DNA of 64,000 bases from contig CAUJIM010000017.1 of NCBI GenBank assembly GCA_963205335.1, positions 1-64,000 on the forward strand. Direction: 5' to 3'. Below are positions 45,324 through 53,538 of this stretch, in pieces. This DNA is from Pseudomonadota bacterium. GTDB taxonomy: Bacteria; Pseudomonadota; Gammaproteobacteria; Burkholderiales; Burkholderiaceae_C. The position numbers were made by a program, and so were the translations under genes. Each line of letters begins with the position of its first letter. The first letter of the stretch is position 1. The notes under the pieces were generated by a model. The model was not told where the DNA came from, made no database searches, and saw only the letters and a list, made by a program, of their open reading frames with translations.

Positions 45324-46007
45324 ATGCAAACCTCGCTCTTGGTCACCGGCTTCGTCATGGGCCTGGTCGGGAGTCCGCATTGCGTCGCCATGTGCGGCGC
45401 CGCCTGCGCCGGCATCGGCCAGGCGGCGGCACCGCGCACGACGCAGGCGCTGGCCCTGGCCCTGTTCCAGCTCGGGCGGCTGCTCGGCTATGCGGCGCTG
45501 GGTGCGCTGGCCGCGGCATCGATGCAAGGGCTGGGGTGGCTCACCGTGCATTCGGCGGCGCTGCGGCCTGTCTGGAGCATGGTGCACGTCGCCGCCGCCG
45601 TGCTGGGCCTGGCCCTGCTGGTCCAGGGCCGGCAGCCGCTCTGGCTGGAACTGGGCGCGCGCGGCATCTGGCTGCGCGTGCGGCGCGCGACGCAGTCCAT
45701 GGGGCTGGTGGCGCCGCTGGGCATAGGCACGGCGTGGGCGCTGCTGCCCTGCGGGCTGCTGTATTCGGCGGTCATGGTCGCGGCGCTCGCGGACGGCGTT
45801 GCCGCGGGTGCCGCCACCATGGCGCTGTTCGCGCTCGGGTCGGGCGTGGCCTTGTGGGCCGGGCCGTGGCTGCTCCTGCGCCTGGGCGGGCGGGGCCGCG
45901 CCACCTGGGGCATGCGCGTCGCCGGCCTGGCGCTGGTGCTCACGGCGCTGTGGGCGCTGTGGCTCGGCCTGGCGCACGATCAGGCGCCGTGGTGCGCCGT
46001 GCCGTGA
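45324..46007 (+). CDS. TauE/SafE (DsbD-like transmembrane) family protein
   Basis: The protein has 227 residues and about six membrane helices. Near the start it has the motif GSPHCVAMCGAACAG, and LLPCGLLYSAV is in the middle. This His/Cys/Met pattern is typical of small TauE/SafE-like proteins found next to cco genes (from memory), which are suspected to handle copper or thiols. It is divergent from ccoI across 142 bp containing an FNR-type box, which supports a link with the oxidase. The transported substrate is not known. Confidence 0.8.
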   Translation: MQTSLLVTGFVMGLVGSPHCVAMCGAACAGIGQAAAPRTTQALALALFQLGRLLGYAALGALAAASMQGLGWLTVHSAALRPVWSMVHVAAAVLGLALLVQGRQPLWLELGARGIWLRVRRATQSMGLVAPLGIGTAWALLPCGLLYSAVMVAALADGVAAGAATMALFALGSGVALWAGPWLLLRLGGRGRATWGMRVAGLALVLTALWALWLGLAHDQAPWCAVP

Positions 46008-46068
46008 GTGCCGGATCCGTGGAAGAATCGTCCAATGCCCGAGTGGCCACATCGCCGGAGTCCGTCCC

Positions 46069-46866
46069 ATGAGTGCTTCATCCGATCTCCTGCGCGTCGC
46101 GCGCGACGCGCGCGGCGTCTACACGCTGACCCTGAACGACCCGCAGCGCTTCAATGCCCTGAGCAGCGAAATGCTGGCGGCGCTGCAGCAGGCGCTCGAC
46201 GCCGTTGCCGAGGATGGCGCGGCGCGCGCCGTGGTGCTCGCGGGCAGCGGCAAGGCGTTCTGCGCCGGCCACAACCTGAAGGACATGGCCGCGCACCCCG
46301 ACCTGGCGTACTACCGCGAGCTGTTCGGCCAGTGCAGCCGGATGATGCTGTCGATCAACCAGCTCGGCGTGCCCGTGATCGCGCGCGTGCACGGCGTCGC
46401 GGCGGCGGCGGGCTGCCAGCTGGTCGCGCAGTGCGACCTGGCCGTGGCGAGCACCGGCGCGCGCTTTGCCACGAGCGGCATCCACTACGGGCTGTTCTGC
46501 GCCACGCCCAGCGTACCGCTGGTGCGCAACGTGCCCGTCAAGCGCGCGATGGAAATGCTGCTCACCGGCGACTTCATCGACGCCGGGACGGCGCTCGGGC
46601 AGGGGCTGGTGAACCGCGTGGTCGAGGCCGACCGGCTCGACGCGGAGGTGGCTGCCCTGGTGGATGCCATCGTCGAAAAACCCGCCGTGGCCGTGGCCAT
46701 GGGCAAGGCGCTGGTGTACCGGCAGCGCGAACTGGGGCTGCAGGCGGCGTACCAGCTCGCGGGCCAGACCATGGCGACCAACATGATGGACGCCGACGCC
46801 CAGGAGGGCGCGCGGGCATTCGCCGAAAAGCGCCCGCCCGCGTGGAAAAACACGCCTGCTTGCTGA
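46069..46866 (+). CDS. Crotonase-fold protein, ECHDC3-like, without the catalytic glutamates
   Basis: The protein has 265 residues with the crotonase CoA-binding motif FCAGHNLKDM (64-73). At the two catalytic positions of enoyl-CoA hydratase it has Gln117 (AGCQLVAQCD) and FATSG instead of the usual F-x-x-P-E. The segment YGLFCATPSVPL resembles the ECHDC3 group. It therefore may not hydrate enoyl-CoA; thioesterase or other CoA-ester activities are possible. GGAG lies 8 bases before the ATG. It precedes etfBA but the latter has its own promoter signals. Confidence 0.8.
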   Translation: MSASSDLLRVARDARGVYTLTLNDPQRFNALSSEMLAALQQALDAVAEDGAARAVVLAGSGKAFCAGHNLKDMAAHPDLAYYRELFGQCSRMMLSINQLGVPVIARVHGVAAAAGCQLVAQCDLAVASTGARFATSGIHYGLFCATPSVPLVRNVPVKRAMEMLLTGDFIDAGTALGQGLVNRVVEADRLDAEVAALVDAIVEKPAVAVAMGKALVYRQRELGLQAAYQLAGQTMATNMMDADAQEGARAFAEKRPPAWKNTPAC

Positions 46867-46872
46867 AGGGCA

Positions 46873-46901
46873 TCGACCGCGTCGCGAATTGCTGGCATAA
46901 T
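46873..46901 (+). promoter_or_regulatory. Candidate promoter of etfBA
   Basis: TCGACC (46873-46878) and CATAAT (46896-46901) are spaced by 17 bases in an otherwise low-GC leader. The expected start is near 46908, about 110 bases before the etfB ATG. Confidence 0.5.
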
Positions 46902-46912
46902 CACAAAAAAGC

Positions 46913-46924
46913 ACGACCGTTCGT
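46913..46924. promoter_or_regulatory. Palindrome acgaccgttcgt downstream of the etfBA promoter
   Basis: The 12-mer is a near-perfect dyad (10 of 12 positions symmetric) located just after the predicted transcription start, where a repressor, for example of the TetR family, would block transcription. The regulator is not identified. Confidence 0.4.
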
Positions 46925-47016
46925 TTTATTTTTCCCTATCGGAATCCACCGGGGCGGAACATAGAATCGATCGCCTGCAGAACGCATTCATTCAATCAAC
47001 CAGAGGAGCCGCAGCA

Positions 47017-47766
47017 ATGAAGGTCTTGGTCCCCGTCAAGCGCGTGGTGGACTACAACGTGAAGGTCCGCGTCAAGTCGGACAACACCGGTGTGGACATC
47101 GCCAACGTCAAGATGAGCATGAACCCGTTTGACGAGATTGCCGTCGAAGAAGCCGTGCGCCTGAAGGAGAAGGGCGCGGCGACCGAGGTCATCGCTGTCT
47201 CCTGCGGTGTCGCGCAGTGCCAGGAAACGCTGCGCACCGCAATGGCCATCGGCGCCGACCGTGCCATCCTGGTGCAGACCGACGAGGAACTGCAGCCGCT
47301 GGCCGTCGCCAAGCTGCTCAAGGCGCTGGTGGACAAGGAGCAGCCCGGCCTGGTGATCCTGGGCAAGCAGGCGATCGACGACGACGCCAACCAGACCGGC
47401 CAGATGCTGGCGGCGCTCGCCGACCTGCCGCAGGCCACGTTCGCCAGCAAGGTGGAAGTGGCGGACGGCAAGGCCACGGTCACGCGCGAGGTCGACGGCG
47501 GCCTCGAGACGGTCGGCATCACGCTTCCCGCGGTGGTCACGACCGACCTGCGCCTGAACGAGCCGCGCTACGTCACGCTGCCCAACATCATGAAGGCCAA
47601 GAAGAAGCAGCTCGACACCGTCACCCCGGCCGATCTCGGCGTCGACGTGGCGCCGCGCCTGAAGACCCTCAAAGTGAGCGAACCGCCCAAGCGCGGCGCG
47701 GGCGTCAAGGTGCCCGACGTGGCGGCCCTGGTCGACAAGCTCAAGAACGAAGCCAAAGTGATCTGA
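47017..47766 (+). CDS. etfB: Electron transfer flavoprotein beta subunit
   Basis: The protein has 249 residues with the EtfB signature [14 protein letters not shown] at the start and the conserved region around [31 protein letters not shown] (split motifs VDGGLE and [12 protein letters not shown]). With EtfA it carries electrons from acyl-CoA dehydrogenases to ETF:quinone oxidoreductase. A GAGG site precedes the ATG. EtfA follows after 18 bp. Confidence 0.94.
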   Translation: MKVLVPVKRVVDYNVKVRVKSDNTGVDIANVKMSMNPFDEIAVEEAVRLKEKGAATEVIAVSCGVAQCQETLRTAMAIGADRAILVQTDEELQPLAVAKLLKALVDKEQPGLVILGKQAIDDDANQTGQMLAALADLPQATFASKVEVADGKATVTREVDGGLETVGITLPAVVTTDLRLNEPRYVTLPNIMKAKKKQLDTVTPADLGVDVAPRLKTLKVSEPPKRGAGVKVPDVAALVDKLKNEAKVI

Positions 47767-47784
47767 GCGAAGGGGAACAAGAAC

Positions 47785-48717
47785 ATGACCGCACTCGTCA
47801 TTGCCGAACACGACAACGCCGGCCTCAAGGCCGCGACCCTGAACACCGTCGTCGCCGCCGCAGCCTGCGGGGGTGAGGTCCACGTCCTCGTCGCCGGGGA
47901 AGGCGCGGGCGCCGTGGCGCAGGCCGCCGCGCAGATCGCGGGCGTGGCCAAGGTGATCCATGCCGATGGCGCCAGCCTCAGGGACGGCCTGGCGGAAAAC
48001 ATTGCCGCACAGGTGCTCGCCATCGCCGGCAACTACAGCCACATCCTGTTCCCGGCCACGGCCAGCGGCAAGAACGCCGCGCCGCGCGTGGCCGCGAAGC
48101 TGGACGTGGCGCAGGTGTCCGACATCATCAAGGTCGTCGGCCCCGACACCTTCGAGCGCCCGATCTACGCCGGCAACGCGATCGCCACGGTGCAATCGGG
48201 CGACGCCGTCAAGGTGCTGACCGTGCGCACCACCGGCTTCGACGCGGCCCCCGCCACGGGCGGCTCGGCAGCGGTGGAGACGGCCGCCGCGGTGGCCGAT
48301 TCGGGCAAGAGCAGCTTCGTCGGGCGCGAGCTCTCCAAGAACGACCGCCCCGAGCTCACCGCCGCCAAGATCATCGTCTCGGGCGGCCGGGCGCTGGGCA
48401 GCAGCGAGAAGTTCAACGAGGTGATGACGCCGCTGGCCGACAAGCTCGGCGCCGCGATCGGCGCGAGCCGCGCCGCGGTCGACGCCGGCTACGCGCCGAA
48501 CGACCTGCAGGTGGGCCAGACCGGCAAGATCGTCGCGCCGCAGCTCTACGTCGCCTGCGGCATCTCCGGCGCCATCCAGCACCTGGCGGGCATGAAGGAT
48601 TCCAAGGTGATCGTCGCGATCAACAAGGACGAGGAAGCGCCCATCTTCAGCGTCGCAGACTACGGCCTGGTGGCCGACCTGTTCGTGGCCGTGCCCGAAC
48701 TGGTCAAGGCCCTGTAA
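47785..48717 (+). CDS. etfA: Electron transfer flavoprotein alpha subunit
   Basis: The protein has 310 residues. The FAD-binding C-terminal domain shows [39 protein letters not shown] and YGLVADLF. It forms the heterodimer with EtfB and receives electrons from the acyl-CoA dehydrogenases at 48786-50576 and probably 17285-18445. It is followed by a strong terminator. Confidence 0.94.
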   Translation: MTALVIAEHDNAGLKAATLNTVVAAAACGGEVHVLVAGEGAGAVAQAAAQIAGVAKVIHADGASLRDGLAENIAAQVLAIAGNYSHILFPATASGKNAAPRVAAKLDVAQVSDIIKVVGPDTFERPIYAGNAIATVQSGDAVKVLTVRTTGFDAAPATGGSAAVETAAAVADSGKSSFVGRELSKNDRPELTAAKIIVSGGRALGSSEKFNEVMTPLADKLGAAIGASRAAVDAGYAPNDLQVGQTGKIVAPQLYVACGISGAIQHLAGMKDSKVIVAINKDEEAPIFSVADYGLVADLFVAVPELVKAL

Positions 48718-48735
48718 GGCCAGCGTCCACGCCAA

Positions 48736-48763
48736 GGGGCATCGCGCGCGATGCCCTTTTTTT
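48736..48763 (+). terminator. Intrinsic terminator of etfBA
   Basis: A stem gggcatcg/cgatgccc with a 4-base loop (cgcg) is followed by seven T. It separates etfBA from the acyl-CoA dehydrogenase gene, whose leader begins at the end of the T run. Confidence 0.88.
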
Positions 48764-48785
48764 CACCACAGCGAAAGAATCTCCC

Positions 48786-50576
48786 ATGAACTACACCGCC
48801 CCCGTCAAGGACATGCTGTTCGCCATCGAGCACCTGGCCCGCATCGACCAGCTCGCGCAGATTCCCGGCTTCGAGGAGGCCGGGCTCGACACGGCCGCGG
48901 CCGTGCTCGAGGAGTGCGCCAAGTTCAACGAGGGCGTGGTCGCGCCGCTCAACGTCGACGGCGACCTGCACCCGTCGACCTGGAAGGACGGCCAGGTGAC
49001 CACCACCGCCGGTTTCAGGGACGCGTACCGGCAGTTCACCCAGGGCGGCTGGCAGGGCGTGCAGCACCCGGTGGATTTCGGCGGCCAGGGCCTGCCCAAG
49101 ACCATCGGCGCGGCCTGCGTGGAGATGCTCAACGCCGCCAACCTGGGCTTCGCGCTGGCCCCCTTGCTCACCGATGGCGCCATCGAGGCCCTGCTGACGG
49201 CGGGGAGCAGCGAGCTCAAGGAGACCTACCTCGAGAAGCTGGTCTCGGGCGAGTGGACCGGCACGATGAACCTGACCGAGCCGCAGGCGGGCTCGGACCT
49301 GGCCCTGGTGCGTTCGCGCGCCGAGCCGCAGGGCGACGGCAGCTACAAGGTCTTCGGCACCAAGATCTTCATCACCTACGGCGAGCACGACATGGCGGAC
49401 AACATCGTCCACCTGGTGCTCGCGCGCGTGGCGGGCGCGCCCGAGGGCGTCAAGGGCATCAGCCTGTTCGTCGTGCCCAAGTACCTGGTGAACGCGGACG
49501 GCAGCCTGGGCGCGCGCAACGACGTGCACTGCGTCAGCATCGAGCACAAGCTGGGCATCAAGGCCAGCCCCACGGCAGTGCTGCAGTACGGCGACCATGG
49601 CGGGGCGACGGGCTACCTCGTCGGCGAGGAGAACCGCGGCCTGGAGTACATGTTCATCATGATGAACTCGGCGCGCTACGCCGTCGGCATGCAGGGCATC
49701 GCGATGGCCGACCGGGCCTACCAGCGCGCCGTGGCCTATGCACGCGAGCGGGTGCAGAGCCGCCCGGTTGACGGCAGCATCGATGCCAGCGCCCCCATCA
49801 TCCACCACCCCGACGTGCGCCGCATGCTCATGACCATGCGCGCGCTCACCGAGGGCTGCCGCGCGATGTCCAGCGTGGCGGCGGCGGCGTACGATGCGTC
49901 GCACCACCACCCGGACGCGCAGACGCGCAAGGACAACGCGGCCTTCTACGAATTCATGGTGCCGCTGGTCAAGGGCTTCAGCACCGAGATGAGCCAGGAG
50001 GTGACCAGCCTGGGCGTGCAGGTGCATGGCGGCATGGGATTCATCGAGGAGACCGGTGCGGCGCAGCACCTGCGCGACGCGCGCATCCTCACGATCTACG
50101 AAGGCACGACCGCCATCCAGGCCAACGACCTCGTGGGCCGCAAGACCGCGCGCGACGGCGGCGCGACGGCCAGGGCGGTGGCGGCGCAGATCGAGCAGAC
50201 TGAGGCCGAGCTGCTGGCGAGCGGCACCGCCGAGGCCAAGGCGGTGGCGGGCCGCCTGGGCCAGGCGCGCGCGGCCTTCCTGGAAGTGGTGGACTTCGTC
50301 GCGGCCCGCACCAAGAGCCAGCCCAACGCGGTCTTCGCGGGCAGCGTGCCCTACCTGCTGCTGGCGGGCAACCTGGTCGCGGGCTGGCAGATGGGCCGTG
50401 CGCTGCTGGTGGCGCAGGCGCTGTCCGCCAAGGGACAGGATGCGGCCTTCATGCAGGCCAAGATCGCCACCGCGTGGTTCTATGCCGAGCACATCCTGAC
50501 GCGCACGGGCGGCCAGCGCGACGCCATCCTGCACGGCGGCGAAAGTTGCTGCGCGCTGGCGCTCGACGCGTTCTGA
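48786..50576 (+). CDS. Long acyl-CoA dehydrogenase (about 600 residues, with C-terminal extension domain)
   Basis: The protein has 596 residues, about 200 more than classical dehydrogenases, in the pattern of the family with N- and C-terminal extra domains. FAD/substrate motifs include MNLTEPQAGSDLA and ILTIYEGTTAIQANDL, which carries the catalytic glutamate. It should oxidise medium- or long-chain acyl-CoA in beta-oxidation and reduce ETF encoded directly upstream. The gene has its own leader after the etfBA terminator. Confidence 0.9.
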   Translation: MNYTAPVKDMLFAIEHLARIDQLAQIPGFEEAGLDTAAAVLEECAKFNEGVVAPLNVDGDLHPSTWKDGQVTTTAGFRDAYRQFTQGGWQGVQHPVDFGGQGLPKTIGAACVEMLNAANLGFALAPLLTDGAIEALLTAGSSELKETYLEKLVSGEWTGTMNLTEPQAGSDLALVRSRAEPQGDGSYKVFGTKIFITYGEHDMADNIVHLVLARVAGAPEGVKGISLFVVPKYLVNADGSLGARNDVHCVSIEHKLGIKASPTAVLQYGDHGGATGYLVGEENRGLEYMFIMMNSARYAVGMQGIAMADRAYQRAVAYARERVQSRPVDGSIDASAPIIHHPDVRRMLMTMRALTEGCRAMSSVAAAAYDASHHHPDAQTRKDNAAFYEFMVPLVKGFSTEMSQEVTSLGVQVHGGMGFIEETGAAQHLRDARILTIYEGTTAIQANDLVGRKTARDGGATARAVAAQIEQTEAELLASGTAEAKAVAGRLGQARAAFLEVVDFVAARTKSQPNAVFAGSVPYLLLAGNLVAGWQMGRALLVAQALSAKGQDAAFMQAKIATAWFYAEHILTRTGGQRDAILHGGESCCALALDAF

Positions 50577-50577
50577 T

Positions 50578-50640
50578 GTACTCCTGAAAAAAGAGCGTCC
50601 AGCGCTTGCCAGTCAAGAGCTGTAGGCGTTTTTGATTGTG
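50578..50640 (-). repeat. Dispersed palindromic element, copy 7 (shortened)
   Basis: On the minus strand it reads cctacagctcttgactggca, agcgctggacgctctttttt, cagga. Part of the first hairpin is missing. It fills the gap between the acyl-CoA dehydrogenase and the NPD-type gene. Confidence 0.65.
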
Positions 50641-50660
50641 ATTTTTTGGAAGGTGGTTCC

Positions 50661-51629
50661 ATGGCCTTGCCCCCGGTATTTCAGAAGCTGCGCCTGCCGG
50701 TGATCGCCTCGCCGATGTTCATCATCAGCACCCCCCGGCTCGTCATCGCCCAGTGCACGGCGGGCGTCGTCGGCTCCATGCCGGCGCTCAATGCGCGCCC
50801 GGCGTCGCAGCTCGACGAATGGCTGGCCGAGATCACCGAGGCCCTGGCCGCGTGGGACCAGGCGCACCCGGACCAGCCCGCCGCGCCGTTCGCCATCAAC
50901 CAGATCGTGCACAAGAGCAACGACCGGCTGGAGCACGACATGCAGGTCTGCGCCAAGTACAAGGTCCCCATCGTCATCACGTCCCTGGGCGCGCGCGAGG
51001 ACGTGAACCAGGGGGTGCATGCCTGGGGTGGCGTGGTGATGCACGACGTGATCAACAACGTCTTCGCGCACAAGGCCATCGACAAGGGGGCCGACGGCCT
51101 GATCCCGGTGGCGGCCGGCGCGGGCGGGCACGCCAGCGTCAAGAGCCCGTTCGCCATGGTGCAGGAGATCCGCCAGTGGTTCGACGGCCCGCTCGCGCTC
51201 TCGGGCGCGATCGCCTCGGGCGGCGCGATCCTGGCGGCGCAGGCCATGGGCGCGGACCTGGCCTACATCGGCTCGGCCTTCATCGCCACGCACGAGGCGC
51301 GCGCGGTCGAGGGCTACAAGCAGATGATCGTGGACAGCGACTCCGACGGCATCGTCTACAGTAACTTCTACACCGGCATCCACGGCAACTACCTCAAGGG
51401 CAGCATCCGCAACGCCGGCATGGACCCGGACCATCTGCCCGAGAGCGACCCGAGCAAGATGAATTTCGCCACCGGCGAGGGCAGCAACAGCGCCAAGGCC
51501 TGGCGCGACATCTGGGGCTGCGGGCAGGGCATAGGCGCGATCACCGAGGTGGTGGGCGCGGGCGAGCTGGTCGAGCGCCTGCGCCGCGAGTACCAGGCGG
51601 CGCGCAAGCGCCTGCTGGCGCTCGCCTGA
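50661..51629 (+). CDS. NPD-type flavoprotein (nitronate monooxygenase / 2-nitropropane dioxygenase family)
   Basis: The protein has 322 residues in a TIM-barrel FMN fold. The start (LRLPVIASPMFIIS) and the FMN-binding VAAGAGGHAS and SGAIASGGAI motifs fit the NPD family. Members oxidise nitronates or act as enoyl reductases. Its place after ETF and acyl-CoA dehydrogenase genes suggests a possible enoyl-CoA or lipid link, which is inference. GGAAGG lies 7 bases before the ATG at 50661. Confidence 0.85.
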   Translation: MALPPVFQKLRLPVIASPMFIISTPRLVIAQCTAGVVGSMPALNARPASQLDEWLAEITEALAAWDQAHPDQPAAPFAINQIVHKSNDRLEHDMQVCAKYKVPIVITSLGAREDVNQGVHAWGGVVMHDVINNVFAHKAIDKGADGLIPVAAGAGGHASVKSPFAMVQEIRQWFDGPLALSGAIASGGAILAAQAMGADLAYIGSAFIATHEARAVEGYKQMIVDSDSDGIVYSNFYTGIHGNYLKGSIRNAGMDPDHLPESDPSKMNFATGEGSNSAKAWRDIWGCGQGIGAITEVVGAGELVERLRREYQAARKRLLALA

Positions 51630-51730
51630 GACCCACCGGATGGCGCGCGTCAGCGCCTGAACCGCCCCGCGCGTTTTTCTCTTCGATGGCCTGCCACCTG
51701 GCGGGCCGCTTCGTCCGCGCCATGCACCCG

Positions 51731-52864
51731 ATGTCCGATTCCTCCCGCAGCGCCGTCATCGACGGCGTCAAGGCCCTCGCGTGCACCGCCATCGTCTGGC
51801 ACCACCTCGCGTTCTACGGGCCGATGTCGGATGTGGTGAATGCGGCGGCGCCCGGCTTCATCGACTGGCTGGTGCACTACGCCCGCATGGCGGTGCAGGT
51901 GTTCCTGGTGATCGGCGGCTACCTGGCGGCGGCGAGCCTCGCGCCGCGCGGCAACGCGCGCGGACAGCAGCCCTGGACGCGCATCGGCGCGCGCTTCGAC
52001 CGCCTCGTCATCCCCTACGCGGCGGCGCTCGTCGTCGTGATCGCGGTCAATGCGCTGGTGCGGCCATGGCTCGACGACCCGGCGGTTTCCGCCGACCCCG
52101 ATCTGTTCCAGCTCGTTGCGCACGCGCTCCTGCTGCACGGCGTGCTCGGGCAGGAATCGCTCTCGGCCGGGGTCTGGTACGTGGCGATCGATTTCCAGCT
52201 GTTCGCGTTGGCCACGCTGCTGCTGGCCATGGTGCACTGGCTCAGCCTGCACGCGCGCGGGCGCATGGGCTGGCGCTGGCACGGGCCGGTCACGCTGGCG
52301 CAGTTGCTCACCATGGCGCTGGTCGCGCTGTCGCTGTTCGGCTTCAACCGCGACAGCGCGTGGGACGTCTGGGCGGTGTACTTCTTCGGCGCCTACGGCA
52401 TGGGCATGCTCGCCCATTGGGGCGTGCATGCGGCGAGCCCCGGCCGGGCCGCCGGCTGGGCGGGGCTGATCGCCGCGTTCACGCTGTTGGCCCTGCTGCT
52501 CGATTGGCGCGACCGGGTGCTGCTCGCGGGCGCCACGGCGCTGTTCCTGATCGCCGCGCTGCGCACCAGCGCGGCGGCGCGCTGCCTGGACTGGGCGCCG
52601 CTGCGGCGGCTGGGGCGCATCTCGTACTCGGTCTTCCTGGTGCACTTCGGGGTGTGCCTGCTGGTCAACGCGGCGGTCGCCACCTGGTGGCCGCAGTCGC
52701 TGCCCGCGGCCGCGGCCGGCATGGTGCTGGCGTACGGCCTGTCGCTGCTCGCCGGGCGCGTGCTCTACGAGGCGGTGGAGCGCCGCACCCACACCTGGCG
52801 CACCTCGCTGCGCTGGCAGGCCGGGCTGGTCGGCGCGGGGCTGGCGACGGCGCTGCTGTCCTGA
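51731..52864 (+). CDS. Acyltransferase 3 family membrane protein
   Basis: The protein has 377 residues and about ten membrane helices. The family start motif VIDGVKALACTAIVWHHLAF contains the conserved histidines, and RISYSVFLVHF occurs near the end. Acyltransferase-3 proteins O-acetylate sugars, lipids or exopolysaccharide at the membrane. The start could also be 51686 or 51722; none has a clear ribosome-binding site. No polysaccharide genes are adjacent, so the acceptor is unknown. Confidence 0.82.
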   Translation: MSDSSRSAVIDGVKALACTAIVWHHLAFYGPMSDVVNAAAPGFIDWLVHYARMAVQVFLVIGGYLAAASLAPRGNARGQQPWTRIGARFDRLVIPYAAALVVVIAVNALVRPWLDDPAVSADPDLFQLVAHALLLHGVLGQESLSAGVWYVAIDFQLFALATLLLAMVHWLSLHARGRMGWRWHGPVTLAQLLTMALVALSLFGFNRDSAWDVWAVYFFGAYGMGMLAHWGVHAASPGRAAGWAGLIAAFTLLALLLDWRDRVLLAGATALFLIAALRTSAAARCLDWAPLRRLGRISYSVFLVHFGVCLLVNAAVATWWPQSLPAAAAGMVLAYGLSLLAGRVLYEAVERRTHTWRTSLRWQAGLVGAGLATALLS

Positions 52865-52882
52865 ACCAGCCGCCCCGCAGCC

Positions 52883-53290
52883 TCAACGATGCAGCTCGCC
52901 CGCGCTCTCGGGCTGCCAGGCGATCGCGTCCACGCGCACCGTGACCTGCCCGGTCGGGCTGGGCATCTGCAGCTCGTCGCCCACGCTCAGGCCGAGCAGG
53001 GCGATGCCCACGGGCGCGAACACCGAGACCTTCTCGCTCGAACCGTCCATGTCCCTGGGGTAGACCAGCTGCAGCGTGCTCTCCTTGCCGGTTTCGAGCA
53101 GGGTGAAGCGCACCGTCGAGTTCATCGTCACGACGTTGGGCGGCATGTCCTTGGGTTCGAGCACGTCGGCGCGGTCGAGCTCCGCCTCCAGCGCCTCGCG
53201 GCCGGCAAACGCGCTCCCGTCTTTCTCCAGCAGCGTCTGCAGGCGCTCGAAGTCGAGGGAGGAAACGGTGATCTTGGGTTTGCGTGCCAT
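52883..53290 (-). CDS. rnk: Regulator of nucleoside diphosphate kinase Rnk (GreA/B C-terminal fold)
   Basis: The protein has 135 residues. A short N-terminal coiled-coil is followed by the GreA/GreB FKBP-like C-terminal domain (VTMNSTVRFTLLETGKE, VFAPVGIALLGLSVGDEL). Rnk binds RNA polymerase and affects nucleoside diphosphate kinase levels in E. coli and Pseudomonas (established). It is convergent with the acyltransferase gene. A 12-bp hairpin sits in its leader (53352-53378). Confidence 0.85.
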   Translation of the reverse strand: MARKPKITVSSLDFERLQTLLEKDGSAFAGREALEAELDRADVLEPKDMPPNVVTMNSTVRFTLLETGKESTLQLVYPRDMDGSSEKVSVFAPVGIALLGLSVGDELQMPSPTGQVTVRVDAIAWQPESAGELHR

Positions 53291-53351
53291 GGCGGGATAT
53301 TCCTGTCAAAAATTTCTTGTCGGCACGTGGGGGAGCGTACAGACGGACAAA

Positions 53352-53378
53352 GGCCCGGGCAACAGGGTTGTCCGGGCC
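53352..53378 (-). other. Leader hairpin upstream of rnk
   Basis: Arms ggcccgggcaac and gttgtccgggcc pair with one G-T type mismatch around a 3-base loop, 62-88 bases before the rnk ATG. On the minus strand it is followed by tttgtc, a weak U-rich run, so partial attenuation is possible. Confidence 0.45.
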
Positions 53379-53480
53379 GATGCGTCGCGGGGCGGCTCGA
53401 GCCGACGTGCAAGGCTGCCATTGTGCCGGCGAACCGGCGCCGTGCCAAGCGATACCGCAGCGCGGCGCAGTGGCTTGCCT

Positions 53481-53510
53481 TTGGCGTGGCATGCATGAAT
53501 ACTGTATATT
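53481..53510 (+). promoter_or_regulatory. Promoter of the radical SAM gene
   Basis: TTGGCG (53481-53486) and TATATT (53505-53510) are spaced by 18 bases. The -10 hexamer lies inside the LexA-type box at 53500-53519. Confidence 0.5.
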
Positions 53511-53519
53511 AAAACAGTA
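53500..53519. promoter_or_regulatory. LexA (SOS) box
   Basis: The sequence tactgtatat-taaaacagta matches the gamma/betaproteobacterial LexA consensus, ctgt-N8-acag with flanking ta. It covers the -10 region of the radical SAM gene, the normal position for SOS repression. Confidence 0.85.
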
Positions 53520-53538
53520 TTAAAAATGGCCGCCGTAC

